Source: Phoronis australis (lineage: Eukaryota; Phoronida; Phoronidae). From it: a stretch of DNA of 64,000 nucleotides. Both the position numbers and the translations under genes were made by a program. The notes below the pieces were generated by a model, which made no database searches, was not told where the DNA came from, and saw only the letters and a list, made by a program, of their open reading frames with translations. Location: the NCBI GenBank assembly GCA_002633005.1, contig NMRA01000238.1:184001-248000 (forward strand), read 5' to 3'. This document shows, piece by piece, positions 52,239-63,822 of this stretch (within the stretch, counting starts at the first letter, position 1; each line of letters begins with the position of its first letter).

Positions 52239-52514
52239 TCATTGATGTATGGCAAACAAAAACACGAGTGCTAACATTGGAATAGTATTCCTGGCACCAC
52301 CAGTTTGGTAACTGATCCCAACATTTTCGCTACCAGAGGGCGTTGTCGAAAAGAAGTTTGCGTCCCCTGTATTACAAAGACTGGAAGAACAGCACGTGGT
52401 GCACTGGTTGAAGCTTTGGCTGGTCACCAGACACTGTTCTTGGCAAGCGGATTTGTAGACACAACCTCGAGAGTAAAACGGTTTTGAACCTTGTCCGCGC
52501 TCCAGCTTTACAAC
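52239..52514 (-). CDS. Gene B exon: second half of LU domain and GPI-type tail, stop
   Basis: 276 bp with the stop. VVKLERGQGSKPFYSRGC and QCTTCCSSSLCN match gene A closely; after LCNTGD the linker and hydrophobic tail (TIPMLALVFLFAIHQ) differ in sequence but keep the same character. Confidence 0.87.
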   Translation of the reverse strand, partial: VVKLERGQGSKPFYSRGCVYKSACQEQCLVTSQSFNQCTTCCSSSLCNTGDANFFSTTPSGSENVGISYQTGGARNTIPMLALVFLFAIHQ

Positions 52515-55500
52515 CTGAAAAAGGCCGCTGTCTTTGTTTAACTGACCATTACACTGACAACTTGACAAGCAGCGGGAGTTGAACACTACTCGCGAACATA
52601 AGACAGCGTGCGACCTACGGAGGTCTACGGACCCCTCTCCATTTCATATGGCTATGAGCTTTCGTTGGATCATAAATTTTCTAAAGCGCCATGATTCGCC
52701 AATAAATGACTACTAATTGATACCAGGGGTGCAACAACGTCGGGTATCAGGGTTACATCATTATTTTTTACAGGTTTGGTGACGCCACGCAAACAACAAT
52801 TCTAATTCAGCAATACAAAGCAAAACTTTACAAGAGCAACGTAAAAGTTGAAATGCGCCCGCGACTGCACCACAAACGGTATGCTTCTGAACTGTAGAGA
52901 TGTTAAATAGTATATCTAAAATAACATACTATGTCCAAAAACAGGAACGCGTGTTAGAGTCCTTTTTATTAAAATCAAAACTTCATCAAAGCTTATCTCA
53001 CTATGGAACGAAGCGGTGGTTGGATTGGTCTGAAACTCGTCGTCGTCAGTTGTCAGCTTCATAGGAACACATCTGTCAAATCTCATCAAGACGTTGCTAG
53101 GGGTTTCATAGATACAGCACCACACGCCACACGCCAGACGTCCAGGCATAAGTCAGTGGAGGCAGTATGCACCCACATATATTTTTGTGGGCGCATTAAC
53201 AGTGTTGGTAGCTTTACGTTTTAACTTACCACTAAATCAAAGTAAAAATTTCAACAAATGAATAAAGAGTGACACAAAAAGGACACATGGCTAGGTAGGC
53301 CTAAACAAATTCGTCTATTGGTTGTGTCGGACGCGGGGTACATTAAAATTGCCCTACACCGTCAAATACCTCTCTGGCACGTTTCAATGGAATCCTTCAA
53401 TTGGTTCTCTAGATATTACCCGGAAACTCCTTCAAATATACTTAAGCAATACCAGAATGATCTTTATGGGGTACTGTAGCAATATAATCCACCTGGAATC
53501 GATTGGTGCCGGTGCATTGCCGTCGCATACTATTCATCAAGTTATATGGACATCCGTTGATCGGTTTCCTGCCTATCGCTCGGAAACGCTTTTCCCAAAA
53601 GTACTGGAAGCCCCTTTGTCGGTGGAGACCTAAGTTGGAACTAAAAGGTGCTGCAGTAATCCAATCCACCCCCAAATTGACTGGTGCCAGCAATTCGCCG
53701 TCATGTACCTGTCTTAAATTGCATTGTTCTCTAGTCTATATTAGATTTATTATAAAATAATTGATGCTTTGTTCCTCAGAATTTTTCGTCTCTCATTACA
53801 TTGACATGTTTTATACTTGTTTAATGTACATGTACAGTCCAGTCATCGTCTAATAGTTTGGTTTGCACGGTCAAGGGATTGTGGTTTCTCAAGCTTGCTG
53901 TTGGTCAGATCAAGAATAGCGGGCGGAATGACTGGAACACCACATTCCAATGGCCAGGCCGTCAACAGTATCCTGTTCTTCCCGGGGCAAGTGCTTCATG
54001 GGGCCATGCAATAAGACGACCCTGACACGAGGGATACTTACTGTACAAATCTGACTGTTGGATGAACATTTCTGTTTACTTGCTGTCGTAGAGTTTGGAG
54101 ACAGGGCGCAATTATCGTCGTCGGAACAGCTATAGCAGTCGAGAAGGTTGGCGGCTAGAAAAAAGTCTTGCAATGAGAAAATAGTGTATATAACACAAAT
54201 GTTATTGTTGTGTTCGTAACATAACATTAACATTACGAAATGTTCACACTACTAAATTATCTGATAAAGCAAACTTACAGTCAATTTTGGTCTCACAATT
54301 GCTGCCGGGATCGTAGTCACCTGTACAAGCGCATTTACCGGATTGGTCACACGACTGAAATAAACAAAACAAATTCTCTTTAGCTCTTTCCGCTTTTAGC
54401 CATTCACCAATTTTTATACCCCTACATCAGTAATCGGATCGGTTCAAAACTCGACATATATGGGAGCATGCAATTGTCACAACCCAAAGGTTTTTATTAC
54501 TACAGGTGTGTTTGCATAAAAAAGCTCAAAAGAGTTACTTTTTCAAGAAAGATTCCTAAACATAGTTCACATTCTTCTAACCCATTTCCTAAATGGATGT
54601 AAATAATGCAGATGTGTACTCCCTGTAAATAGGAATGTGTGAACGTTTTGTAATTTCATATTGTATATTTTGTTTGATCACATGATGTTGTATACTTGGT
54701 TTCATGACCTGTATTTTTTCATTTCAGGTGATGTTCTTTGTAATTTGCATCTCTACACACTATGGAAGGCCATTACACACAGCTGTGAACATTTTTTTTC
54801 ACTGTTGAAACCTGACCACAAAGGTGTCATCATATTTCAAATCTTTAGAAAATTAGATAAGCTTTCACAAGCACCATCGTTGCTCTTTAATGCTCAGTAA
54901 AACCCTTACCCCGTGCCCGGCACACTCTTTTCCATTTACAATAGCGCACGTAGGAACTGTGAACGCCACACACTGTTGATTCTTACACCACTTTCCTTCA
55001 GCACATTTGGTCCCGTCCTTCACCATACCTGCCTGTTTAATGTCCTTTCCAAAATCAGCTGTCCCAGCTCTGAGAAAGGCAAATGCCTCTAAGTTTACAT
55101 TGTAGCTAGTCCAAAATGAATGCGCGTGATAATTCCCAACTTCCACCGTGAACACATGTTATTACGAGGTTTCCCTTTGATGACCAAAGGTTTGTTTTAC
55201 AAAACAATTGTACTATCTTACAAAACATGGTCACCCATCTGGTTTTCAAGGCACAGCTCTAAACTATGTCTCGTATCTGCAATAAACTTTTCAATTCTGA
55301 AGGCCAGTATAACATGCCGTTACTTGTTGAACTTCACATGTGCTGTATTTGGCAAGACTTGTCTGCATATGGGGATGCTTTGTTGTTCTCTACATGTATA
55401 TATGTTCTAAGACTAAGCTCCTATGCCTGGCACGATGTTCTACTCTACTTGTGACTTGTACTCGAGATGTGAAAACGTTGTGAGACTCAGTTGCATAGAG

Positions 55501-55780
55501 GACTGCTGTACTTCGCAGGTACATTTCCCTCATCAAGAAAAACGGTGAGTATGTAGAACTTACTTGCAATTGTATTCTTTTGGCACCCCGTTGATAGTCT
55601 CGGTGTAAACGAGTAAGGTTCCTGTACTCGATGTACCGATGACAGGCACAACGACACCAGGATCGCTGTGTCCACACTGAAGCTTACCGCACTTAACGTT
55701 TCTGGAATAAACCAGGATGTAGAAAAATCCTCCTGTTCTTTTAAAGACTGTCTGATGTCAATAACATCATATAACATAAC

Positions 55781-55820
<40 letters not shown>

Positions 55821-58800
55821 ACATACACACACNCACACACACACACACACACACACACCCACACACACACTTGTATAAAATTTCTGGAATGTTTCTGAAT
55901 GGAGACATAGGTCATAGACATTTCCAACACGTTTGTAATGTTAGCCTCAAAAGGTTCGTACATGCTGTGTTATCCCGTAGTTTTGACAATTTATAACAAG
56001 TTTGTAAACGCCCTCTATAGGTAGAACAGAAACAGAAGTAGACGAGAGTACGCTCATTGTCAATAGAGGCAGTAAGTTGTTCTAATGTACTACTGGTCAG
56101 CGTAGAATTAACTTGTCAATAAAAATGTCACCAGAGTAATTGTTTTTATCTGCATTTAATAAATATAGATTATTACATGACGAAGTCGTTATCCCCCGTT
56201 ATGCAGAGCCCGAGTGGATTTTGGAGAATTATCGGCCGAGGGGCGTTAGCCCCGAGGGTGATAATTCTACAAAATCCACGAGGGCTCTAGATAAGGGGGA
56301 TAACGACTGAGAACATGTAATAATCTATTTATACCACATACTGAACGAGAAACATTGCATCCTTTCTCGACTCGCCTCGGCTTTGTAACTACTCTCTATG
56401 TCAGAGGCCCGGGGTCGGAGGTCGTGACCGTTTAAGAAAAGCCGAGCTATTTTTGTCAAATAATGCTTTTACTCAAAGCATATTGAAAATTTAAACAAAA
56501 TAGAAATAAAGTGAATCTATAAATTAAGGTTTAGCAACTATTATAGCTTACAACACATTTTTTCACGCTAAGCTTCGACCGGGAAAATATCGTCTGCTAA
56601 AGTAGGTTACCACTAGTAACTGACTATGATGCTCAAGTCAAAGGATCCCGACGACACGATACCCGCATTCAAATTTGAGATCGGTGATTTACAAGTGAGA
56701 GAACACGAGAGAAAAATTTCACTGAATTAAAATATCGTTTTTATGGAAATTATGCGTCTTATTTTTCACAGCGTATAAATGTCTGTGCAATGCCCTTTGC
56801 TGAACATGCGATTGTTGCGCGTGCTCATTCAAGTATTCTATTTTCACGTTCGACGACGTCAGCCGCTCAGTGGTGTAGTGGTAAAGTCGGCGACTCGAAA
56901 TTTTGAGGCCTAGGTTCGAATCCGGCTTCGGTTTCCTGCCAAATTGTTATCTCACTAGTGAGATAACTTTATGGGTTATTACACGGTTTTATCTGCCATT
57001 CGAGGCTAATATTGTGGTATAAATGTTGGTACAATGCCCTTTGCTGAACATGCGATTGTTGCGCGTGCTCATTTAAGTATTCTATTTTCACTTTCGATGG
57101 CGTCAGCCGCTTAGTGGTGTAGTGGTAAAGTCGGCGACTAGAAACTCTTGAGGCCCGGGTTCGAAACCCGCCTCGATTTACCGCCAAAATGTTATCTCAC
57201 TAGTGAGATAACTAAATGGGTTATTACACGGTTGTATCTGCCATTCGACGCTAATATTGTGGTCGCAAGTTATACTATGATTTTTGATCATGCGCACTTA
57301 CCCGACAGAGCACTTCACGTATGCGCCGGATGATAGTTGTCCACAATGACCATATTCGTCTCCTATCTTGTTGACTTGTTCAAAGCAATAGTCATCGGCA
57401 TTAGTAGCATCTGAAAAATAACGATTATAAGCTATTAATAATCTGATACAACGAATGATTCCACATATAATTAAATTAGAAGCACAAAATGCTAATAACA
57501 AGCCAGTGTTTCATTTTTAAATCAACTCCAACACACAAAAACGCTCCGACAGCATTTTTGTAGAGCGGGAAAGCGTCCGACAGCGTTTTTTTATTTTTGT
57601 TTAAGTCGAACGGGAAATTGTGGGTGCCAAAAAAACCCATAGAAAGCCCAGTTTTTTCTTTTTAGTCGACGGAAAAGTTGACCTATGTCGCTTGGGAAAT
57701 TAGAATAGTTTACGATAATATGTCAATCAAGTTCGCCGTATGTCAAAAAGCGGGACATTTTGGTGGAATTCAAAAAGTGCGACAGTCAGTCAAGGACCGT
57801 CCCGGATTACACGGCAATGTTTTGGAAATCAGGCACATTTTCATGTCTCTCATTGGTGTCGGGAAGGCGAAGAATATTCACATCACGCACAAGGGTATTT
57901 GTCCAGTTTATAAAACTTTCTCACGCCGGAGTTGCAACCCAGAGCAGAGCAGTAATACTTTATTAGCGTTGCTGGGACGAATAGAGTAATGCAACCGAGA
58001 AAAGCATATAAATAATCAGACAACAAGTAACATGTGAAACTCCAATGGCACAAAAACGAGGCAGCAAATGTGCCTGACGGATGTTTACGGCATTGTTACA
58101 GCGAGATTCGAGTGTAATCCGTGACGGCCCTGCAGATGCAACGTACGCTATCAGTAACACGAAATATTGGATCGGATTCTTTCACGGGTACAGGTAAATA
58201 CTACAGATAACATCATTGCACAGAAATCCAATTAAAAAGTATATGGGTAACAGGTAAACATTGCACATACGAATTACTGTAGAATTCCATGATAGCAAAT
58301 AGCAGCATATATTAAAGAAAACAACAACGGTTTTAAGACTTGACATGTTTCGGTGTCATTTATTCAACACAATATTCAGAAGTGAGAATACAGTGGCCAC
58401 CTAGCTAGGCCCAGCAACAAGTAATGAAGAGCAGATACCGTCAGTTACAGGGAGTGACAATGAACTGGACCAACAATGACAACCTGTGGTGTGTCAGTTG
58501 CCTATTGAGATTGGGCTTGCACCAACTGATGTGTAAAGCCTCACGAATTTTAAGCTCCTTTGTTGTTACTGCCTGGTCTATTACTGCAAAGTCATTGAAA
58601 GAGCACTGCTGATAACAATGACTGGAGCTTTGTAGGTGAAGATTTACATGTGAATTTCTGTCAGAATTTAGATCTTCCAATCATTGTTATCAGCAGTGCT
58701 CTTTCTATGACTTTGCAGTAATAGACCAGGCAGTAACAACAAAGGAGCTTTAAATTCGTACGGGCCAGAAACTACTTCCCGTATTTGAATGATGACGTCA

Positions 58801-61800
58801 TTCCAATACGGGCCAGATTCCAATACGGGTCGGAGCAAGACTTTACACATCAGTTGGTGCAAGCCCAATCTCAATAGGCAACTGACACACATCAGGTTGT
58901 CATTGTTGGTCTAGTTCATTGTCACTCCTTGTAACTGACTGTTTCTGTGCTTCATTACTTGTTGCTGGGCCTAGCTAGGTGGCCGCTGTATTCTCACTTC
59001 TGAAGATGGTGTTGCCGAATAAATGACACCGAAACATGTCAAGTCTTAAAACCGTTGTTGTTTTCTTTAATAATTACTGTAGAAACGATATAAAACAATA
59101 ATTATATTTGCATATACATACACTCACACACAAACGCACACGCACGCACACACATACACACACCAAACACGCACGTGCACGCACGCACGCATTTAGCTGC
59201 GCAAATAAATACAGGAGTAGTTACGTAAAAACACCTGTTCGTAGAGTCTAAAGTTTTCAATAATTACAGAACAAACACTCAGAAACCAAATGTCAATTCT
59301 TAAAGTAAAACACTGTAACCCCATCAGTTGTGTAGTTTGTTAGGTTGTCGAAAAAGTCTCTATGAATGAAACTGAAAAGATATCAGAGGCCACATTATTC
59401 CTGGCATCCAGGGGCACAGGGGGTTTAAAGAATATAACCAGTGTAATTGTCGCGTTTGTTGACTAATTATGCCGAGAAATCCGTGGCACACTCGATCGAA
59501 ACTCAATTGAGACAACCGGCAATTCACAGTAAAAACTCTCGCGTGTAATCTTGGGGTCGCAAGCGGGTCACGTGCGGGAGTTAGCATTCCATTTCAAGAA
59601 CTCTATTAAAATTTGGTCACGTCAGACGCCATGTAGCTACTGATAGTGAAATCAAGAGCGCTCGCTCTGTAAAACCTGTTCAAGAAGAGAGCGCTTGCGG
59701 CGCTCCACGCCTTGGACAGGCTTCGGTACTGGCACAACAGCTACACTTCCAATGTTAAACGTAAGATTACTCACTGGCGCCAAACATGTATTTGCATTGC
59801 GACAGCCTGGTTTTGCAAGTTCCAGTGACGCAGTAAGCCTGAAACGGAGCAACGTTCTTTAATCATTTTGAAAATATATAGCTCTAAATATATTATGGCT
59901 TTAAACGGAGTGGATATGATTGGTACCAGTCTAAATCAAATTGTTACTTCCTTCCTAATTAGGGCCTCGGAAATCACCATGAAACTTGTCACTTCAACCA
60001 AAGAGAGTGGCTTCTAGCCCTTACATGCCATACAAACAACTGGGTAGCACCAGAAAGTCAATTCAGCTATTAAATTTAGCCAATCAAGATGCGAGAAAAT
60101 GTAAATGCTACGATGGTCCACCTTAGTTATTGCCCACAAACATTCGTTGCTAACGAAAGTGAAAAGGTGGTTTTTCGATGAGCTTGGAACTCTAACACTG
60201 CAGATTAACAATTGGGCAACACGAAAAAGAAAAAAGTGCCACAGAGATTTAAAAATCATGTTGCATATCCCACGGCAAATTGAAAAATGGCCTGGAAACA
60301 TACGTCATTTGCCAAACTGAAATTGAAATAAGTTCAACCCCTAACGTTTCACAATACATATTTCCTTTTTTACTGGTGTATGATGTGAGTTAGGCTACCA
60401 ATCAAATACGTGGTATTTTGGTGGCAGCACATGTGACTTCCGGAAACGCAACTCTCCTACAAGACGCGTGTATTCATATTCTCGTGCATCAGACCATCAT
60501 CAGTGCATCAGTGGCCTCTAACAAAACTTCATGGTGTCTAATGTCGTGAAAACATTTTTTTTCTATTCGTCATTAGAGTTTGGAGTAGATTATAAGAGCT
60601 GGCAGCCCTTTGTGTCGTCGAATTTAAAATGTAGTGCAATAACGAGCAATCAAGACAGAGATATTAATTGGATCTGATATCTGAATGAGGCTCAGGTGAT
60701 ACGAATGGATTCAGTAATCTGTGAATGGGTTCGATTATGGGAAATCATAGAAATTCCGTTAGGTGTATAAAAATAATTGCAGGTGGTCTGGTACACGTTG
60801 TACCAGACGTGTGCAGGGTGCTCATGTGGCCCTATTTCACTGATCACCTAGAGCCATTTTTAACATATAGGTAAAACTGAGCTGATGATCTAGAGACCTG
60901 ACTCAGGGGTCTAGCAGTGGGACTCGAACCCACGACCTGGAGAAAAAGGAAGCAACACTTATCCCACTAGGCCACACTGCCTCCTTTGCCTTTATGTGTA
61001 ACTGGAACATTTTAAATTAACATTTTTTCCAGCAGGGCCCTTTGTCTTTGTGTGGCTCCTTGTCGGTAGCAGATTCGTGAAGTATTATCGGGAACAAATA
61101 GAAAACTTGTGTTGCTGTCGTGCGTATGCAGAGAACTGCGCTTGTGGGACTTCATATGGTAACTATGGCGCACCAGGCTATGTGCCCTAACTATATTTGT
61201 CGGATCTATCTATTGGCATTATTTCTGAAGCTTTTGATATTAGCTTTTAACATCTCATACTCTGAATGATCTTTATGATAAGGAGAACTATTTGTTATGG
61301 TGTTACAGAAATTCGAAACAAATTTTCAGTGGTTGAGTAAACTAAACATAACTAATGTAGTATAGATAGCAAACAAGAAGAAAATGCCTGTTCAACAGGC
61401 AAATGAGCACATGTTATCCTGCCATAAAACTCGACTTATATCAAGGCTTGGTAAGTTTAAGACATTACTTAGAGATGATTCAAACTACGTCCATGGAATG
61501 AATAAACGTTTCCAATATTCATAGTGAAAGATTCTCTTTAAAATAACTATAATAATTAACGAGCTTATAACAGTATTCTAGTTCTGTTACTATTACTAGA
61601 CTTTGTATATGAACCAGTTAAACTTACAGAGTTATTACCGCACGCTGCTCCATTGGGCTTGTACTTATCCTCGGGACACTGTAAATGGACAAAATTTCTG
61701 TGTTACACAAGGAAGGTCTTTTAAGCTCTAAAAAACCAACAGGTTAAAGGCCAAATATTCCATATTCTGGTGTCAAAAACATTTTTTCACAGGTGTAATG

Positions 61801-63822
61801 GTTCTTCCGAAGCATCGTCTTTGTCCTGAGTTGCAACTGGTCACAATGAATTTCCAATAAACCGCCGGAAATTCCACTGACAGTTATCAAGAGCTTCTAT
61901 GGCTGAAACTAACTCGTCGTGACAAGCAACGTGATGATTTAGGTCTTTGAGGTGATGTCGAACGTAAACACGTTTGTAACCTTTAGTGATTAACAGGAAA
62001 GTGTCGATGTTGCAGCAGTGGCCTAAGTGAGAAGTTCGTTTATCTCATAGATGGCGCGGCATCATTACAGGTTTTATACAATGTAAACGTCGTTGCGTAC
62101 AAATTAACAGTCAATAATGCAGCGATAGACACCAATAGCTCATCACTTACTGTTTGGACATGCGTCCCCGAAGCAATGAAACCGTCAACATCGAACCAGC
62201 AACAAATAGGCACGCACACAAATATAATCCGACACATTTTTCAGCACTTAGTAGATAGATGTGTTTGCACTACACTTACACTCCTGTGTGCCGTGCCTTG
62301 AAACTTTGTCATGGGAGTCACGAAAACCGGCTTCCCCTACCCAACATCATGGTTTTCAAGCGATCCCACTTGCAATGTAAAACTGAACAGTCGATTACTG
62401 TATGAAAGGGTTGGCGTATAAACGCAACTCACATGTCCAGTATCGGTCATAAGGACTACTCAGTTGAAAACGAAAACGGCCGTCAGTCGAAAGATGTTTG
62501 GGACTGGTCCGTTAATGACTTAAAAGTAATAGCTGGATAGAACAAATCAACAAGGCAAGTGGAGATATGTAAGAAGAACCATATATTTGCTATTCGATCT
62601 AAGTTTCATGAACCACTGAGACGAGTGAACAACCATAACATGTGGATTCAAATATTCATAATTTGTGTCACCAAAATTTCCCCTGAAGGGATGAGGGTAT
62701 AGTTGTGCCTATCGAATCCATATAAGTGTGGCTAATGCGGCGGGTGTGGAAAAATAACTTTGGTGCCGTGATCCGAATATACGAAGATTTGCGCACATTT
62801 TTGCAATGTAATTAAAAAAGAAGAAAATTAAACTAGTATTTCTTTTCAACACAACGAACTGAGAGTAGAACAAACAATGCTGTTTGCAAGAGTCTGCCTA
62901 AAAGTACGCACAGCGAAATAATATTTTGCGTTGACTGAGCATCTTTGATTTGGCGCGTCAATTTTTGCAACTATGGTAACGTCCACAGATTCATCAAGTC
63001 ACGTGAAAGAATCGGTCATAAAAATTACGACGTTTAGGATGCTTAGAACTAAACTTTCTAATAATGCGACAGGCAGCACACTGTCACATTGAAAATCAAG
63101 TGATTGTTACTAAAGATAGTTGGTTAAATTGCCACATTGTTTGAATTAAAATTTTTCAATTGTTTTCATGTCTTGTTGATAACCGAAATGCTGAAAATGT
63201 TAGAAAACAATCTCTGACACCCTCATGACGTTGGAGTTTTATGGGAACAGTTATACTGTACCTTCCAAAATTGCAATACACCTGTTGTCGCGAGGGCGGA
63301 TCCAGGATTTTGAGTTGGGGGCAGGGCACAGGAATAACCAGAATTTCGCCACATGCGCGCGTCCAGCCTAAAATGTAGGGATGCAGGGTTCTCTAATATT
63401 TGCGTTTAATTGCGGACCTTATTACTAAAAAAGAAAAAACGTTAAACGGGGTTTGCTCAAGGCCTATGCATTGTGCATTCGCCCCCCACCCCCGAACCCC
63501 CTGCGCGCATATGCTACTCAGCAATTCCCACCCCGAACTCCCAAATGGTATCTGGGAGAATATTAGGGGGGCATGGCCACTTTGGATATGACAATAAGTA
63601 ATCAAATCTCCTCTATTCTGGCAAACATTTTACAGGATTACCCACCGTGTTACTAAAACCAGTGCACATGTCATCTATGTCACACTCGGAGACAGCACTG
63701 CGGCACACACTACCACGTGCTTTCAGCTTGCAGCTAATGCAACAATCTCCTGCGGCGCACTCTGACGACGCTTTAAGCTTACATCCCTTAACTTCACAAC
63801 ATGGATCAGCAGTTGGACATTC
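52239..63822 (-). CDS. Second ADAM-LU gene (gene B), 3' part only
   Basis: Nine coding exons give 387 residues starting inside the disintegrin domain; the 5' exons for signal, prodomain and protease must lie past 64000. Order seen: disintegrin (SECDIDDMCTG loop), cysteine-rich (YCVTGTC, CGKLQCGHSDPG), EGF-like (CAGHG, GKCACTGDYDPG), LU domain (LLDCYSCSDDDNC ... CCSSSLCN) and a hydrophobic tail IPMLALVFLFAIHQ. The exons match gene A in order, phase and, except for the last (276 against 270 bp), in exact length. Its stop lies 5.9 kb upstream of gene A's start on the same strand, so the two are tandem duplicates. Catalytic competence cannot be judged from this window. Confidence 0.88.
54042..54154 (-). 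CDS. Gene B exon: first half of LU domain
   Basis: 113 bp, NLLDCYSCSDDDNCALSP, ending SNSQICT; 27 of 37 residues match gene A. Same entry and exit phases as in gene A. Confidence 0.87.
54279..54354 (-). CDS. Gene B exon: EGF-like end
   Basis: 76 bp, SCDQSGKCACTGDYDPGSNC; 20 of 25 residues match gene A. Donor GTAAGT, phase 1 end. Confidence 0.9.
54910..55069 (-). CDS. Gene B exon: cysteine-rich end and EGF-like start
   Basis: 160 bp, ADFGKDIKQAGMVKDGTKCA, CKNQQCVAF and CAIVNGKECAGHG; donor GTAAGG. Confidence 0.92.
55564..55701 (-). CDS. Gene B exon: cysteine-rich VKCGKLQC block
   Basis: 138 bp, NVKCGKLQCGHSDPGVVVP, ending VPKEYNCK; donor GTAAGT. A longer ATG-started frame overlaps it in the wrong reading frame and is not coding. 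Confidence 0.9.
55785..55870. repeat. (CA)n microsatellite
   Basis: Long CA run with an N at 55833, in a gene B intron; it creates false Thr/His and Val/Cys frames. Confidence 0.95.
56161..56335. mobile_element. Foldback element
   Basis: ATAGATTATTACATGACGAA and GTCGTTATCCCCC at the left are mirrored by GGGGGATAACGAC and ACATGTAATAATCTAT at the right; GAGCCCGAGTGGATTTTG and ATAATTCTACAAAATCCACG form a second nested stem. Confidence 0.75.
56770..57013 (+). mobile_element. tRNA-derived SINE, unit 1
   Basis: A polymerase III A box TGGTGTAGTGG (56871-56881) and B box GGTTCGAATCC (56913-56923) lie in a tRNA-like head without an acceptor stem. The tail holds the palindrome TTATCTCACTAGTGAGATAA. 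It repeats in tandem at 57017. Confidence 0.75.
57017..57262 (+). mobile_element. tRNA-derived SINE, unit 2 (tandem)
   Basis: Same head and tail as unit 1: A box TGGTGTAGTGG (57115-57125), B box GGTTCGAAACC (57158-57168), then TTATCTCACTAGTGAGATAA. It ends about 40 bp from a gene B exon. Confidence 0.75.
57302..57410 (-). CDS. Gene B exon: cysteine-rich YGHCG block
   Basis: 109 bp, encoding DDYCFEQVNKIGDEYGHCGQ and ending VKCSVG; donor GTAAGT. Two tandem SINE units end about 50 bp past its donor. Confidence 0.9.
57783..58137 (+). mobile_element. Dispersed element with GGACCGTCCCGGATTACAC ends
   Basis: The left end GGACCGTCCCGGATTACAC and right end GTGTAATCCGTGACGGCCC are inverted repeats, making it MITE-like at about 345 bp. 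It lies in a gene B intron. The frames inside are not conserved with the other copy. Confidence 0.7.
58285..59071. mobile_element. Large inverted-repeat insertion with 13-bp direct flanks
   Basis: Two arms of roughly 350 bp (from about 58311, and to 59071) are inverted copies of each other. They carry GGTTTTAAGACTTGACATGT and GCCACCTAGCTAGGCCCAGC with complements. AATTACTGTAGAA flanks both sides (58272-58284 and 59072-59084), as expected of a target-site duplication. The right arm contains a Penelope-like tail motif (GAAGATGG...CCGAAACATGTC). It lies in a gene B intron. Confidence 0.75.
59775..59838 (-). CDS. Gene B exon: cysteine-rich AYCVTGTC block
   Basis: 64 bp, AYCVTGTCKTRLSQCKYMFG, donor GTGAGT. 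Confidence 0.92.
60770..60985 (-). mobile_element. tRNA-derived SINE, reverse strand
   Basis: The reverse strand has a consensus A box TGGCCTAGTGG (60964-60974) and B box GGTTCGAGTCC (60920-60930) in a tRNA-like head; no full acceptor stem pairs, so it is not a tRNA gene. A non-tRNA body follows down to about 60770. Confidence 0.7.
61628..61678 (-). CDS. Gene B exon: disintegrin/cysteine-rich junction
   Basis: 51 bp, CPEDKYKPNGAACGNNS, donor GTAAGT; 17 codons as in gene A. Confidence 0.92.
63290..63350. mobile_element. GGCGGATCCAGG end fragment
   Basis: GGGCGGATCCAGGATTTTGA and the following GTTGGGGGCAGGGC match the 6.1-kb family; the rest is replaced by the adjacent MITE. Confidence 0.45.
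63352..63510. mobile_element. Short, diverged CATGCGCGC MITE in a gene B intron
   Basis: CATGCGCGCGTCCAGCC at the left and CTGCGCGCAT at the right; GCGGACCTTATTACTAAAAA matches the family interior. It directly follows a GGCGGATCCAGG element. Confidence 0.55.
63646..63822 (-). CDS. Gene B exon: disintegrin domain
   Basis: 177 bp as in gene A. It encodes ECPTADPCCEVKGCKLK and the loop CRSAVSECDIDDMCTG; SECD replaces gene A's SDCD. Donor GTGGGT. Confidence 0.93.

Noticed and set aside
55487-55963. Frame with long Cys-Val alternation
   Set aside because: It is a CA microsatellite read on the reverse strand, overlapping a real exon in the wrong frame.
57678-57989. 103-codon frame in a gene B intron
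   Set aside because: It falls on a dispersed element whose inverted copy near 37.9 kb does not keep the frame.
60911-60983. Possible tRNA gene on the reverse strand
   Set aside because: A and B boxes are perfect, but there is no paired acceptor stem and no convincing anticodon arm; it is better explained as a SINE head.
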